Assembly: GCA_963920705.1 (NCBI GenBank)
Contig: OY987237.1
Location: 16,460,601 to 16,524,600, forward strand
From: Odiellus spinosus
Taxonomy: Eukaryota > Arthropoda > Arachnida > Opiliones > Phalangiidae
DNA length: 64,000 nucleotides
Direction: 5' to 3'
Shown here: in pieces, positions 1-12,195 of the stretch
How positions within the stretch are numbered: the first letter of the stretch is position 1
Layout of the letters: the number at the start of each line of letters is the position of its first letter
The notes under the pieces: generated by a model
Database searches by the model: none
Told to the model about the DNA's origin: nothing
What the model saw: the letters and a program-made list of their open reading frames with translations, nothing else
Position numbers and translations under genes: made by a program

Positions 1-726
1 TTACTCTATAACAATTTAAACGAAATTGATTTTTAATCGCGACCAGATTATTCTACGTACTTCCGTTATATTTGACGCCTAAACTGACAACCGGAAGTAG
101 ACGTATAAATGATATTATCAAACAAACTTCAACTAAAAAAGGTGTACAAAAATTGACACTCCCGCGCTAACAATTTAACTACAATTCGATTTGAATTTCC
201 CTTCAGCCAGAGCATAATGATGACGTAGTTTGTGGTGAATTTTTATTTTAAAAATTTATTTATGAAAAATCCTTCTCAATCTTTCTTTAAGCGCGGATTA
301 TTTTAATGCCTTTAAAATTATTACCCTCCCTTCCTAAATAGTCAAGATGGTCCCAAGTTAACTTTATATCCAATGTAAACTTAAAAAAGACATATCCGTA
401 TGGAAATTCCCTAAGTACGAGCTAAAGTTCAGTCTTATTTCTCTTCGTAAACATAAAGAGATACGATGGATTTACCTTTAAACGGGCTGATTTAGAATAT
501 GGGATAGACTATGTGACCATGATTTTAGGAAGAAAATAAATTTCCGAGTGAAATTAAAAATTGATTTATTTTCCGGTTCACCGTCGCTTTAAACGATTGA
601 AAGAATTCTGGAGTTTTTAAACGCGTTGAGAACTCGGAAAGGTATTTCAACTATATACGGTATAATTTTCTTTAAGGGGTGGTAAATAAAGAAATAAAAG
701 AATATATATCATCCGTACCACTATTA

Positions 727-743
727 CCCCCCCCCCCCCCCCC
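727..743. repeat. Poly-C run (17 bases)
   Basis: Uninterrupted run of 17 C. It is one of several long G/C homopolymers in otherwise AT-rich DNA. Confidence 0.95.
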
Positions 744-1421
744 TCCGCATCAGGCTCTATTTTATTTTGATTTTTTATAAGCGCGTTCGTGTTTTGTTAA
801 GAAAGCTTGGAGATGGACCGGGCTAAGATTCGTCGCCTTCAACGCGTTAACAGTCAGGGGTCGAATACGGTGGTACGAAAATCGGCGCTAGCGGGCGAGA
901 AAAAATCGTGGAGTCCGGGCAGCCTAAACCTATGATTACGAACCTAACATCTTTATTAAAATCCAAATGGCCGGGTGGTCCAACGCGCCGCCATTTTTCA
1001 AGATTTCCAGAAAAAAAATATTTTTAAAAGTTCAGTTTGCAATAAGCGCTTCTTCTATAGCAACATCGAGAAACAAAAAAAAAGGTCGTATCTCGATTTG
1101 ACGCCCGAAATATTTTGAGAAAAATTGCTTAAACTTTGAAAAAATTCTTTTATTTAATTTCGTAGATCTATTTTTAATCGGAGTTACGAGGTTTTTAATC
1201 CGATTTAATAGGAAGACGGAGGGAGCCAGCCAATAAGAGCTTTTGCACGCTCTAAAAACCCAACTTGAAACTGACTTTAGATCAGGGGAGGGGGAGGAGG
1301 AGGAGTGGTGGGTAATATCTCTCTCCTTGGAGTGTTGGTTGAATAGGGAGCGGGGCAGGCAGCGCGGTGGGCCCAAGGTGTTTAATAGTAGTTGATTATC
1401 AAAGTCGGAATTCCTAAAAGA

Positions 1422-1444
1422 GTGGTGGTGGTGGTGGTGGTGGT
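1422..1444. repeat. TGG/CCA trinucleotide microsatellite
   Basis: About seven tandem TGG units. On the - strand one frame reads as a run of histidines, but the surrounding peptide shows no family resemblance, so this is taken as a simple repeat. Confidence 0.9.
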
Positions 1445-4400
1445 ACGCGGTGTGGTCTAACTTACACCCCAACAAATCTCCACCCGTCTTTACAATTCTT
1501 TTACTTTATTTTTTTATTAAATAGTTTACGTTCGCATTCCGAGGACCGTTTATGTTTCAATTATGAATTAATTTCATCTTTTAACCTTGACACGTTTAGT
1601 TATTAGTAATTTAATTAAAAAAATTGCAATTAATATAAAGCGTTTCAAATGCCTTTCAAATAAAAATTGAACTATTTTAAATTAATAGTTATTTAAAACG
1701 ACATATTCAAAAGTTTTATAACTAAAGTAATTTACATAATTACCGTAATTATTATATAGTTTTAAAACCAAAATTACTGGTTAGAATTTGGTTAAGAGAG
1801 AAACGAATTAGTTATAATAGGTTGGCCAAAATATATTTTGAAAATTTTAAACAATTTTTTGGGTAATTTGTTTGAGAGGCGCGATGGTAATGGTAATTAG
1901 AAATCTGTCGATTCTTCCCGTCTGTCTAAATATATATGGTCATCGCTTGAGACGGATCTCAAGCTTGAGCCAATTAGAATGGCCCGCGGCTAGCTCGCCT
2001 AGGTAACGAGAAATTATCACGACACCCAGAAATTTCGCCAGAAATATTATTCTCTAATCAAGTTTTATAAGGAATTAACGCGGCTATCAAGACCTCCAAC
2101 GAAGAATTAACGGACGAATATAATAGCGTAGCCAACCAAGCACATGCCTACGTCAATCCCCTTCGTGATTATTAACTATTTGTATATATAACAGGTAAAT
2201 TAATTTAACTAAATTTAAGATCTATTAAATTAGCTTAATACTAATTTAACTAAACACAAAGTTATTAATAAGCGCTGATCCACGGAAGCAAGTTTTGATC
2301 TTAACTCTTATTTTAAAATTGACCCTTAATGACCTTAATTTTGACCCTTTCAATCGCTCAATTACTTAAGGAAGATATATACCCGTATATGTTCTTAATC
2401 TTAGACTTTTCCCCGACCTTTAACCCTATTTTTCAATTCACAGAGGTACTTCCTGACCTTTTAACCCTATTATTACGTATAAAGATTAACTAGGCTTTAA
2501 TAAGGGTCCTCTAACGGCAAAAACAGAGCGTGTAAAAGTAATAACACCAAACAACGCGCCTATTCTATATCCATAGCGGCTTATAGAACGTGGTTTTTGT
2601 TAGTTCCCACTGTTTTTTGTCCGTTAAAGGGCGATTAGGAACGCGGGCCATGTTTGGTTAGGCGTATTTATCTATTAAAGACGAAACCGGGTCCATTTGT
2701 TAATAGCGCTAGATGGCGAGCGCATTTCCAAGTAAACGAAAAGAGACCGTGGATAAAAAATACCCGTTTTCCACATCTAGCTGGTAATAATAAGGTATAG
2801 ACTCGTCTACGAAGCGAAGGTGTCATTATGGGTGGTCCAAAAGAAAATATATTATAATTCCCCCCAAAAAATAAAACTAGTTTGAGGTGCCAAAGATATC
2901 ACGAGCTTTTAATGGCCCACAGAAAGATTTCAAACAAATCTTCGTTCGGCGCCCACTTTAATCTCTATTCGTCAAACTAACTCCGTAATAATAGCCAAGG
3001 CTTAGCGATACCTAGCGGTATCGAGGTAACCGCTACGGAATTTCGATTGATTTAGGGTATAAGAGTAAATGTCTCTATTAGGCCTACGCTATTTTCTCCC
3101 CAACCGGTTAATATTTGGCTCCCGGACAAATCTTTATAATTAACTTACTATAAGATAAGAATAATTCTTTAATTTCAATTTTATTCATTTTTTTCGGTGC
3201 CTCGAAGCCTTTCCTAATTCTAAGTAATGGCGGGGGGGGGGGAGCATTTTAATGATTTAATTAATCCGATTGATGGTACGTTTTTCGCCCACTTACGACA
3301 CGTTAGTGACGTTTTCCGCCTTGTAAATATTTTAAATGGATTTTATGTTTTGATTAAATTACGTAGGACTAAATTGTAGATTACGTTCATTCGTAACTAG
3401 TAATTAATATGGAATTTACAAACATTCTATAAACTACTTCACCATAATAAATAATTTGTAAATGGTTAGATAATTAACCATAAAAGATTTTGAATTTTAC
3501 GATTTTTCGCTAAGCCTTAGTCTCGGTATATACGGTGATATTCAATTAGCGGTCACAAAAAACAATGAACAAACGCGATTGGTTATTGATAATTAAAATA
3601 AAATCGTGTACTCACCATAATTGGTGAACAATATCATGGTAATGAAGTGTAAATGTGATTCCCAGGATCCAAACTCGAAGGATGAAAGTTGTCCATCAGT
3701 CTGGTTTATTGTTGAATTATATTTTCACTTATAATTTCGAAAATATGCAATATTTCAGCCCAGAATTTCACACAGTTATTCTTGGAATATTCACGATTCA
3801 TCCTCACGCGTTATTTTCGGTTCAACGATCGATAATTTATCTGAAATTTAAATTTTAAAACTTATTAAAAGACGCCGACTAAATCGCGTAAACTTTAGAA
3901 AGAGCAGACGACCACAAATGGCGTTACTTTGGGTCGCGAGGTTATACCATGGAGACTATATACTAAGTGTAATGGAGTGAAAAGCGGTGTAACGAGGCGC
4001 GGTATTAGTTATTAAAATAAAAATAAAATGACGAAAAAATTATGAAAAATTTAAAATTAGATAGTTTTAAATGTATTGACGCTAGGAATGTATTATGGAC
4101 GCGTAAGAAAGCCTTGATCATTAGGTATTTAATAAAATATCCAAGTCTGTAGCAAATGGCTTACGTTAGGGTTAAACACAATCTTTTAGAACAAAGCGCC
4201 CCCTGGCCTAACAAATAATAATTACCAATATTAACTACGTGACTAAATTAATATTTAAAATCATCGTTTTAAAGCATTTAAAATTGATACTTAAAAATTA
4301 GATGTTCACTTAAATTTTATCTTGAAAAATAAAAGTTCCCACGATAATACAATGAGGGGAAAAAACCCAGCAAATAACTTATATTCCAGTGTATGTGTAA

Positions 4401-5715
4401 AATGTAACAGAAGTTTAGGGAACGGGCTTAATCCGGGGGGGGGGGATAAGGGCCTTTTGAAGAATGATGGTGTCATCGAGGAAGGAACATGAGAAATTGG
4501 CTTTTCTTTTCAATGGGGCCGCGAAATACACACAGAGCCAGTATACATGTATAAAGACATTCGCCAAGATAGAGATAAAAAAAAAAAAAAAAACATATTT
4601 GGCTGGGCTTCCAAATCTTATAAGAATGAAAAAGATAGGTTCTTTGTGGAAATATTATTTTTTGGTCCTTTTTCTAGTTTCCATTCTTCATATTTTCATT
4701 AGTAACGCGAATTTAAAAGCTATTACTTATATATTTTATTTCCCCCTAGTTTCACCCTCTCTTAGTAATATTCCCAACAAAACATTTTGAACTTTTTTTT
4801 TAAAGTTTTTTGAAGAGGTTTAGTGCGTAAATATATAGATATTATAGTATCAGAAGTAAATGATTTTGTAATATAAGTACTCTTGACGTTCTGGCATTAA
4901 TTAGAAGTTCGGTTTCGCGCCGTCTTTTTAGTAAAAGTACTTAGGAAATTATGGTTAATTTTCATTTCGAATTTTCTTTTTTAACGCGTCAACGGGTATA
5001 GGTATCAGATTTAGAACGTGGTAGTTTTATTAAGCCTAAATTTATGTTTTTCAGTAGCTCTTTAAACTCGAGAGAGGTTTTTTTTTGTACCGATATAACG
5101 TTGAATTGTAAAACCGGAAATAACAGATTCATTCTTAACGGATTAACGCTTTACTCGAACGGGACTATTTTATTTTATATTTGATTTAACATCGTGTATT
5201 AATACGCTCCAGTTTTGAGCCTTATCGCGAACTTCAAATATAACCGTTGAAACCTTATAGCTTCATTTTAAATAAAAGCTCGGAGTCCATTAGGCAACTC
5301 GATAAAAGACTTAAAAGCTGAATAAACCACTCTTTACTAAAAAAAAATGCACTCTTAAAATGATACGATATTACGAAGGAAAAACTGGTTTTGTTATAGG
5401 AAGTAGGTATACGATTTAAGACTGTTATTGACTATGTTCTCGTCAACTTTAGTTTTCAACACGAACTTAGCTAAGGCAACGTAATAAGTTTACCTTGATA
5501 TAACATTGAAGGCAGTATCGAGTACGCTGAAAATTAAAAATGGGATGAATGTATTTAAGGAGACAGATGCTACCAATGACTGAAAAGACAAATTCAACCT
5601 CGCATTTCAATTCGTAAAAAAGATTCGTGCCTAATATATAATTTCACTAAAATCCGACGTCATAAAGAAATAGTCACGTAGAAATAAAATATCTCAACTT
5701 GTTAGACGCATTTAC

Positions 5716-6262
5716 AAAATTTCCTAACTTTCCCACGATGTTTTAGACCCATAACCAAATTCCCAGGACTGGTTAGATCCCCATAATAAAATTCCCAGAC
5801 TTTCCCTCCACTCGTAAGACTCGTAAAAATATATTCCCTGGGTTTCCCGTGACTTGTTAGACCCATAATGAATTTCACAGACGTTCCCTTGACTCGTTTG
5901 ACCTATAATTAAATCCCCCGACTTTCCCTTGAATTGTTAGACACATATTGAAATTCCGTGACTTTCCTCATGACGTGATAGACCCGCAATTAAATTCCCT
6001 GACTATCCCTTGGCGTGGTAGAACCATAACCAAATCCCTAGACTTTCCCGCGACTTGTTAGACCAATAACCAAATTCCCAGACTTTCCCGTGACTTGTTA
6101 GACGCGTAACCAAACTCATTGACTTTCCCGTGACTTGTTCGACCCAAAAACAAATTCCCAAACTCTTCCTTGACTCGGTTAGACCCATAACCGAATTCCC
6201 AGTCTTTCCCGTGACTCGTTAGACCCATAACCAAATTCCCTGACCTTTCCAGATTTTTGTCA
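5716..6262 (+). repeat. Degenerate tandem array, 40-bp unit (GACTTTCCC family)
   Basis: About 14 diverged copies of a 40-bp unit that starts GACTTTCCCGTGACTTGTTA and continues through an ACCCATAACCAAATTCCCA-like half. The + strand is pyrimidine-rich. The same unit builds the arrays near 43.9 and 55.2 kb and the interiors of the elements at 18.9 and 52.5 kb. Open frames on the - strand here are by-products of the repeat. Confidence 0.85.
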
Positions 6263-6711
6263 AGTTTCCTATTACTCAAAACCTTGTAATTCGCGACATA
6301 TTTGTCCTTTAAAACGCCTACAAAATAATCCGTAGTGAAATTCTGGAATGGTTCTGGGTCTTTACCGGTTGAACTATCTCTTTTAGTATAAAGAAGGCAC
6401 TTTGGGTAATCCGCGGTTTTGACAAAGCGGCGAATTTGGTAGTTCTACAAGCACTATACGATACGCGGGTCTATTCAATCCTACAGCTCGGCGGAAATTT
6501 ATTTAAAAGGAACTCTCATATCCGCCGTTGAGGGCTTTTATAAGAAGAATGGTCGGGAGAGATCTCGAGCCTTAATCCGATATCACCTTGTCCGATCGCC
6601 TGGCGCCCGCCTCTATTATGCAAGCTTACAACCCAGAATGCCAATGAGAGATATTTCAACTTATACCTCTCGAATAAAGCCCATACATGATCAAATACAA
6701 ATGTGGTTTTC

Positions 6712-6713
<2 letters not shown>

Positions 6714-6742
<29 letters not shown>
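6714..6742. repeat. Poly-A run (29 bases)
   Basis: Uninterrupted A29. No retroelement body or target-site duplication was recognised beside it, so it is called a homopolymer rather than a retroposon tail. Confidence 0.9.
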
Positions 6743-7221
6743 CAAGGTTTGAGAATTTTTTAAATCCTCGAATTTGGTTTGAGAAATTCAACGTGTACTT
6801 GTACGTGTAGTTACGCGGTACGCGGCTTCTATGGATAAACGTACCCGTTTTTGTTAATTCCTATTTTTGACAGCACTGTTTTCGCCGTTAGAGGACGCTT
6901 AAAATAATCGATAGCGTATGTTATGGACGTAATGCAATTCCAATTCCAGATTTCTCCATTGAAATAACATTAAAATTTACTTTTTCGCGAATCAAATTTG
7001 TAATTGACCAAACTATAAGAGTAATTATTGGTTAAAGTTGAAACCAATTTTAAATGAAAGGTCAAAGTTCGAATTTACGCCTTTTCCGAGTTTATAGTCC
7101 TATCTCTAAGTCCGACGGAGTATACTTGTAGAGGTATACGGAAAACGGACGTCATTATCTAATAATTTCTTAAAGTCATTTACATTGATATCTTAATTGA
7201 CTCTTTATTGATATTTTTCAG

Positions 7222-7664
7222 GGGCATCGCGCATTCCGGCGAACCCAACAACTTGGTGTTATCATCGGCTGACCATTTAAACGGTTACCCTGACGCGACC
7301 GGGGTCTCGAGAGCCGAAATATCAAATCAGCGACAACCGATCAACAATAACAACCGTCAACAATTTCAATCGCAACCCGGTCCGCGAACCCAGCCGCAGT
7401 TTCAACCGACGCGAGTGACGACCCAACGACAGAGGTCAAACTCGATCACGGGAAATAATCGAGATTTCCTGGACATCAACGTCCCATTACGACGGAAACA
7501 GAGAAGATTGGTCAAAGCCAATCCGGGAGCTCTATTAGCCATCGCTAAAGGATTGCGTCTAGCTATTGGCGAGTGCAAATATCAGTTTCGTAACCGGAAG
7601 TGGAATTGTCCGACTTCCGATTATTCGAGAGGAAAATCCATTTTTGGAAAAATTGTTCATAAAG
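7222..7664 (+). CDS. Wnt1: Wnt1 exon 2 (first one visible)
   Basis: Opens after the acceptor TTTTTCAG with one base of a split codon, then [11 protein letters not shown]. It closes with phase 1 at IVHK-G before GTACCA. The middle is a low-complexity Gln/Asn/Arg/Pro stretch. The conserved RRKQRRLV to RNRKWNCPT block follows. Confidence 0.93.
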
Positions 7665-10600
7665 GTACCATTGTTAATTTATTACCATTTATTATTATTG
7701 GACTTAATAAGTCAGAATGACCTTAAAGTCGGGCCTTACGAGATCAAAGGTTATATCACGCGCGCGGTTACTGTTTTACACGATAAAAAACTTAACTCCT
7801 TCATCCGTATACGGGTTCTTGGTTAAGAGGGTGTATTTTTTCTGGTAATTTAGCCTTAAAACGTGTATATCCGGGGTGAAAGGTGTGGATTCGGATTACG
7901 AAAATGTTGAAATTTTCACCCGACGTTTAGTCGAGTGAAAATCTCACGAAAAGCGAAATGTTATTAAGAATTGTTGAGGGTTGTTTTCTCACGCTATTCG
8001 CCCGGCCGATTACTTCCGCCGTCGGCCTGGCCGGCACTCGCGTGGATCCAACAAATACCCCCTTCAACGAAAAACACGTCATCGAGACTCGAAATACACC
8101 CAAAGAATACGAACGCGAATGAATTACGAGGCTGCGGGTCTATAGCTAATTTCTCTTAATACGAAACGTGATAGAGGAGAATTGAACGAAGGGAAAGTCA
8201 GACGCGATAAGAAAAATCTTACCAAAAAGCGATTGGAAACTTGACAATTTCCGTACGCTAATGGATCAACGATTTTACAAACGTTCTAATTATACAAAAT
8301 TAACATTTAAATCCGAAACCTTCCAACTAAATAACGTTGGTTTTGTTGGACTAATTTGGACCCGGGGTTGAGCTCATAAAAAAAAAAAAAAAAAAAAAAA
8401 AATCTACAACTATTGGAAGTTCAAGAAAAAGTATTTGAAATTTTAAAATTTAAATGTTAAAATCACATAGATTAGGCTAGGTTGGGTTGGGTTTCGATAG
8501 ATTGGGTTGGGTTTAGATAGATTGGGCTGGGTTTAGATAGATTGGGCTGGGTTTAGATAGATTGAGTTGAGTTTAGATAGATTGAGTTGAGTTTAGATAG
8601 ATTGCGATGAGTTTAGATAGATTGAGTTGAGTTTAGATGGATTGGGTTGAGTTTAGGTAGATTGGGTTGAGTTTAAATCGATCGGATTGGGTTTAGATAG
8701 ATTGGGTTGAGTTCAGATAGATTGGGTTGGGTTAAATTAGGAACTTAGTAGTAATACAATGCCTTAATCTATGATATTAGTTGGGTTATTCCGTTTCAAT
8801 CGCGTTTCCCTTTGGTTTAATTCTCCTTGACGTGATTATACGATACACCTTTCCGTCGCGGCGATTTCAAATTGCGAGGGCTAAAAAAAAAGAATGCGTG
8901 GGTTTGGACCGTAGACGGCAGACCACATGCCTTTTTTTTATTTTTTTATTTATCTAAACCTATCCTACATTAATACATACGGCAGAATTATTACGTTTAA
9001 TTTCGGTATTTTTTCCATGTTTTATTTTTTTTAAGACACCCAAACCCTTATTTAACTCCATTAACTTGTCAGCCGAGACGTTTCGAGTGTAAAGGGAGAT
9101 CGGCGAGACAAAATTCTACAATCTTCGAGAAGTTCGGGCTATTTTAAACTGGGTATATTTGCTGGGAGCGAATAATCTTTCGTTAAACCTTTAATTGAGC
9201 TAGTCGAGATGCTATTTAATAATGATGAAAAAGTGTCGAGGGTGTGGTTGCCTGGTAGGCGCCATTGTTCTCCACGATGATACCATATACCGGACACGAT
9301 GAGATGACGTTATTAGCGCGTTTTTACAATTATACAGTTTAGATACCAATTTGTTACGCTTTATCACCTCACAAAAATGAAAGAGTTTATTTAGAAACCA
9401 TGACGTAATATCCGCCCACTCGCGTCCTATCTTTAAAGGGATTATAAAATCACGCAATGAACTTAAAATCAACGTTTGAAATTAAGCTTAATCGACGTTG
9501 AACAGCGTGTTTTGAAGTTAAAAATCAAAACTCGAGTAAAGTGTGGATATTCCTACATATTTTAAAATGGCTATCTCTATATTACGTATATAATATCAGG
9601 ATCGCGATGGAGGGTGGCCATCAGGGTTTGACATCGATCGAATCGCGTATCTTTCGGATCGTCTGGCAATATTACAATGACCCCGAAGTAGCTCTATCGC
9701 GGCGAATGGTATAGGGGCGTATATATTAAGAGGTCTATCGTGGACCGCATTAAGATAAGCTACCGTCTATGGCGAGGCATCTGCTCATTGAAGAAAGAGA
9801 GGTAACCGTGTCGAACACGTTCAAAAAGCGTAAACATTTATCTTTCGACAAAATGTCTCCTCTGCCCGCGACTATATAGGATATACGAGGAAGATATAAT
9901 CTGGAAAAAGAATTTTTCTTTTCGGGGGTGACACTGATTTACGGAGGACCACCGTCTTTAGCCATCGAGATAAAGAGAAAATTCACTCCCGACTCGAAAT
10001 TACTCTTAAACTATTTGATATATATATATCGCGGTGCTTTTAAAAATAACTAAAATATTTGACGGAATTCACGGATTGCTACAAAGTTCAAAGGGAAAAT
10101 AAATATATAGAAGGAAGGAAGGGAAGATGCCAGATGCTAATGTTTCAATTAAAATAAATAAAATCTTAATACTTGACGATTAAAACGAATCTTTGATGAT
10201 TTAATGATCGATCTTTGCAGATTAAATCGAATCTTATGATTTTATAAATCGATCTTTGAAGATTTATTGACTTTCGGCTCTTTAGCGCTCGATCTTTGGC
10301 GATAATATCGACAGATTTTTGGCTCTAACTATCGATATTTGGCCGTAACTATCGATATTTGGCCGTAACTATCGATATTTGGCTCTAACTATCGATATTT
10401 TGCGATAATTGATAAATTTTTGACAATTAAACAATCGATCTTTGACCAGACTTCTTTTGTTGGGTTTCGTTCGTTCTTTAGGTTGCAGAGAAGCTTCATT
10501 CGTGTACGCGATCACGTCAGCCGGCGTGGCTCACGCGGTATCGAGAGCTTGCAGCGAAGGAATCATCGATACCTGCACTTGCGACTACCGGGGAGCCGGA

Positions 10601-11528
10601 GGAACGTCGGCCCAAGTGGCCGGACTCAGAAAGGGCGCTTCTTCGTCCGCCGTTTCTCGACCGGTGGCCAACGGAGTCGCGGCCCTGGAATCCGCCCACG
10701 GTGTCGGCGGAGGTCACGCCGGAGCCGATTGGGAATGGGGTGGATGTAGCGACAACGCCGATTTCGGATACAAGTTCAGCCGACAGTTCGTGGACGCCGC
10801 CGAAAGAGGTCGAGACATTAGGTTCATTATCAATCTACACAACAACGAAGCTGGTCGAGTGGTAAGTCGAATCCTAACTAAGCGGAAGTACAATAATTTA
10901 CCGGAAGCGTAATAGTTCCACCGCAACTACAAACGAACTATGTCCCTCGAAAATGACTCGCGTACTTCCGTCGAATTATTGCCTTACGATATCACGGATA
11001 AATCATTTAAACGTATAATTTCGCTTGTCATTACAGCACGTGTCTTCCGAATTACGTCGCGAATGCAAATGCCACGGAATGTCCGGTTCGTGTACGGTGA
11101 AAACGTGTTGGATGCGATTACCTTCGTTTCGCGAAGTGGGTAACAGTTTGAAAGAACGTTTCGACGGAGCTTCTCGCGTCCAAATGACCAATCAGGGTAG
11201 TTTCCGTCGTTTTAAGCGGAAGTTCCGTTTCCAATTGAAACCGTATCACCCGGAACACAAAGCCCCTTCGCGCAAAGATCTCGTGTACTTCGAAAGTTCG
11301 CCCGATTTCTGTAATCCTAATCCGAAACTGGGCGTGTCGGGAACTTCGGGTCGTCAGTGCAACGCGACGTCCATCGGCGTTGACGGATGCGATTTAATGT
11401 GTTGCGGTCGAGGACACGGGACAGAAGCTCGCGAAGAATTGGAAAGATGTAATTGCACGTTCCATTGGTGTTGTCAAGTCAAGTGCAAAACGTGTAAAAT
11501 TAAAAGAACGATCCATACTTGCTTGTAA
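7222..11528 (+). CDS. Wnt1: Wnt1 (Wingless), secreted signalling protein; first exon not found
   Basis: Wnt1-class ligand for Frizzled/LRP receptors, secreted after lipid modification in the ER. Three coding exons are visible: 7222-7664, 10482-10861 and 11037-11528, giving 437 codons plus stop with matching splice phases. Exon 2 has the KQRRLV and QFRNRKWNC blocks, exon 3 has AITSAG and WEWGGCSDN, and exon 4 has [33 protein letters not shown] and the terminal cysteine knot ending in [10 protein letters not shown] with [13 protein letters not shown] separates Wnt1 from the other Wnts here. The signal-peptide exon is missing: exon 2 starts with the third base of a split codon, probably Trp, before [10 protein letters not shown]. 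Two inserts are long for the family: about 79 residues rich in Gln, Asn and Arg before KQRRLV, and about 47 Ala/Gly-rich residues before WEWGGC. It is the first of three same-strand Wnt genes. Confidence 0.95.
8378..8402. repeat. Poly-A run (25 bases)
   Basis: Uninterrupted A25 within the long Wnt1 intron. Confidence 0.95.
8481..8740. repeat. Tandem array, 20-bp unit
   Basis: Thirteen copies of ATTGGGTTGGGTTTAGATAG with base changes but no insertions or deletions, so the copies stay in exact 20-base register. G-rich on the + strand. It lies inside the Wnt1 intron. Confidence 0.95.
10321..10400. repeat. Tandem array, 20-bp unit with ATCGAT
   Basis: Four near-identical copies of GGCCGTAACTATCGATATTT (GGCT in the outer two). 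They are embedded in about 250 bp of degenerate AATCGATCTTTG-type copies from about 10170 to 10445. The array ends about 80 bp before the Wnt1 exon 3 acceptor. Confidence 0.9.
10482..10861 (+). CDS. Wnt1: Wnt1 exon 3
   Basis: Starts after TTCTTTAG. The first two bases complete the Gly of [15 protein letters not shown]. It ends in phase 0 after HNNEAGRV at the donor GTAAGT. It contains [13 protein letters not shown], an Ala/Gly-rich insert of about 47 residues, and [13 protein letters not shown]. It is strikingly GC-rich next to the AT-rich intron. Confidence 0.94.
11037..11528 (+). CDS. Wnt1: Wnt1 exon 4 (last)
   Basis: Starts after CATTACAG with [19 protein letters not shown] and ends at TAA after HTCL. 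The serine after CHGM, the known Wnt palmitoleoylation position, is codon 16. CNCTF gives an N-glycosylation sequon that is common in the family. The C-terminal cysteine pattern is complete. Confidence 0.96.
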   Translation, partial: HVSSELRRECKCHGMSGSCTVKTCWMRLPSFREVGNSLKERFDGASRVQMTNQGSFRRFKRKFRFQLKPYHPEHKAPSRKDLVYFESSPDFCNPNPKLGVSGTSGRQCNATSIGVDGCDLMCCGRGHGTEAREELERCNCTFHWCCQVKCKTCKIKRTIHTCL

Positions 11529-12074
11529 CCATACACCCGTATTTTAAAATTCATTTTTAAAAATGAAAGTTCACCATTGAACAAATACGACACCCATTGG
11601 AAAACCGGTTTTTCTACGCGAATTTAGATTCCTACAAAGGTCGCGAAACGCGTATAAGAGTGGACATTTCATTTACGCTCGAAAATCACTCGAAGAACGC
11701 TAGATAAGTGATGAATGAAACATCTTACAGCCATACGACAGAGTTTTATCATACAGTATCATATTTTTACGCGTTTTTAATTACAACGGTAATTTTACCG
11801 AGTTTTTAAAATTTAAACCAATGAAAAGGAGAGGAACTGTGACGTCATCAAACGCCTTTAAATCTTCGTAATAATTATTTATTAACTTTAAATTACGACC
11901 AAAAATAATTTGATTGAATTCAAATACGATAGTCGCTTATTTTTAAAATAATCATAATTTGTATTTTTTGTAATTATAACTTTAAGGTTTTACTTTTTTT
12001 GATAAAAAAAAACCTGCGTGATGAACTTTTAACCTTTTAATCACTTCCTCGAGTTGAAAATATCCGAAAGAAAA

Positions 12075-12080
12075 AATAAA
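12075..12080 (+). other. Possible Wnt1 poly-A signal (AATAAA)
   Basis: First AATAAA I found after the Wnt1 stop codon, about 550 bp downstream. AATAAA is common by chance in AT-rich DNA, so this is weak. Confidence 0.25.
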
Positions 12081-12195
12081 TATTATTTTCAAAACAATTA
12101 CAGACGTAATTAATTTATATTATAAAAATATTCCAGCGTCTCTCATTAAGCTTAAACAGGGTTTAGAACTTCGTACAACTTTGGCGAAACCAATT

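Larger units (their letters stand above)
1..7221. other. Sequence upstream of Wnt1 exon 2, no gene recognised
   Basis: AT-rich DNA with no open frame that resembles a known protein. It holds a C17 run, a TGG microsatellite, two G11 runs (3232-3242 and 4435-4445), a 40-bp degenerate array and an A29 run. The first exon of Wnt1, which should carry the signal peptide, belongs either here or left of the window. I looked for a Trp-Trp codon pair split before a GT donor, as seen in Wnt6 exon 1. The only hit was inside the TGG microsatellite, which has no upstream start codon in frame. Confidence 0.6.
7665..10481 (+). other. Wnt1 intron between exons 2 and 3
   Basis: 2817-bp intron, GTACCA to TTTAG. 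It contains an A25 run and two tandem arrays with 20-bp units. One array ends about 80 bp before the acceptor. No separate gene was recognised in it. Confidence 0.85.

Noticed and set aside
1390..1446. TGG repeat as the Trp-Trp end of Wnt1 exon 1
   Set aside because: The phase would fit, but the frame has a TGA just upstream and no ATG between.
1032..1475. Open frame on the - strand with a poly-His run
   Set aside because: The His run is the TGG microsatellite read backwards. The rest resembles no family.
4626..4790. Signal-peptide-like frame MKKIGSLWKYYFLVLFLVS as Wnt1 exon 1
   Set aside because: The hydrophobic core is good, but no phase-2 GT donor follows it in a usable place and there is no Trp before the boundary. 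Poly-A upstream and AT-rich composition make such a peptide easy to get by chance.
10420..10749. Arg-rich frame overlapping Wnt1 exon 3
   Set aside because: It is a shadow of the real Wnt1 frame in GC-rich coding DNA. Similar shadows overlap Wnt6 exon 3 and Wnt10 exons 3 and 4.
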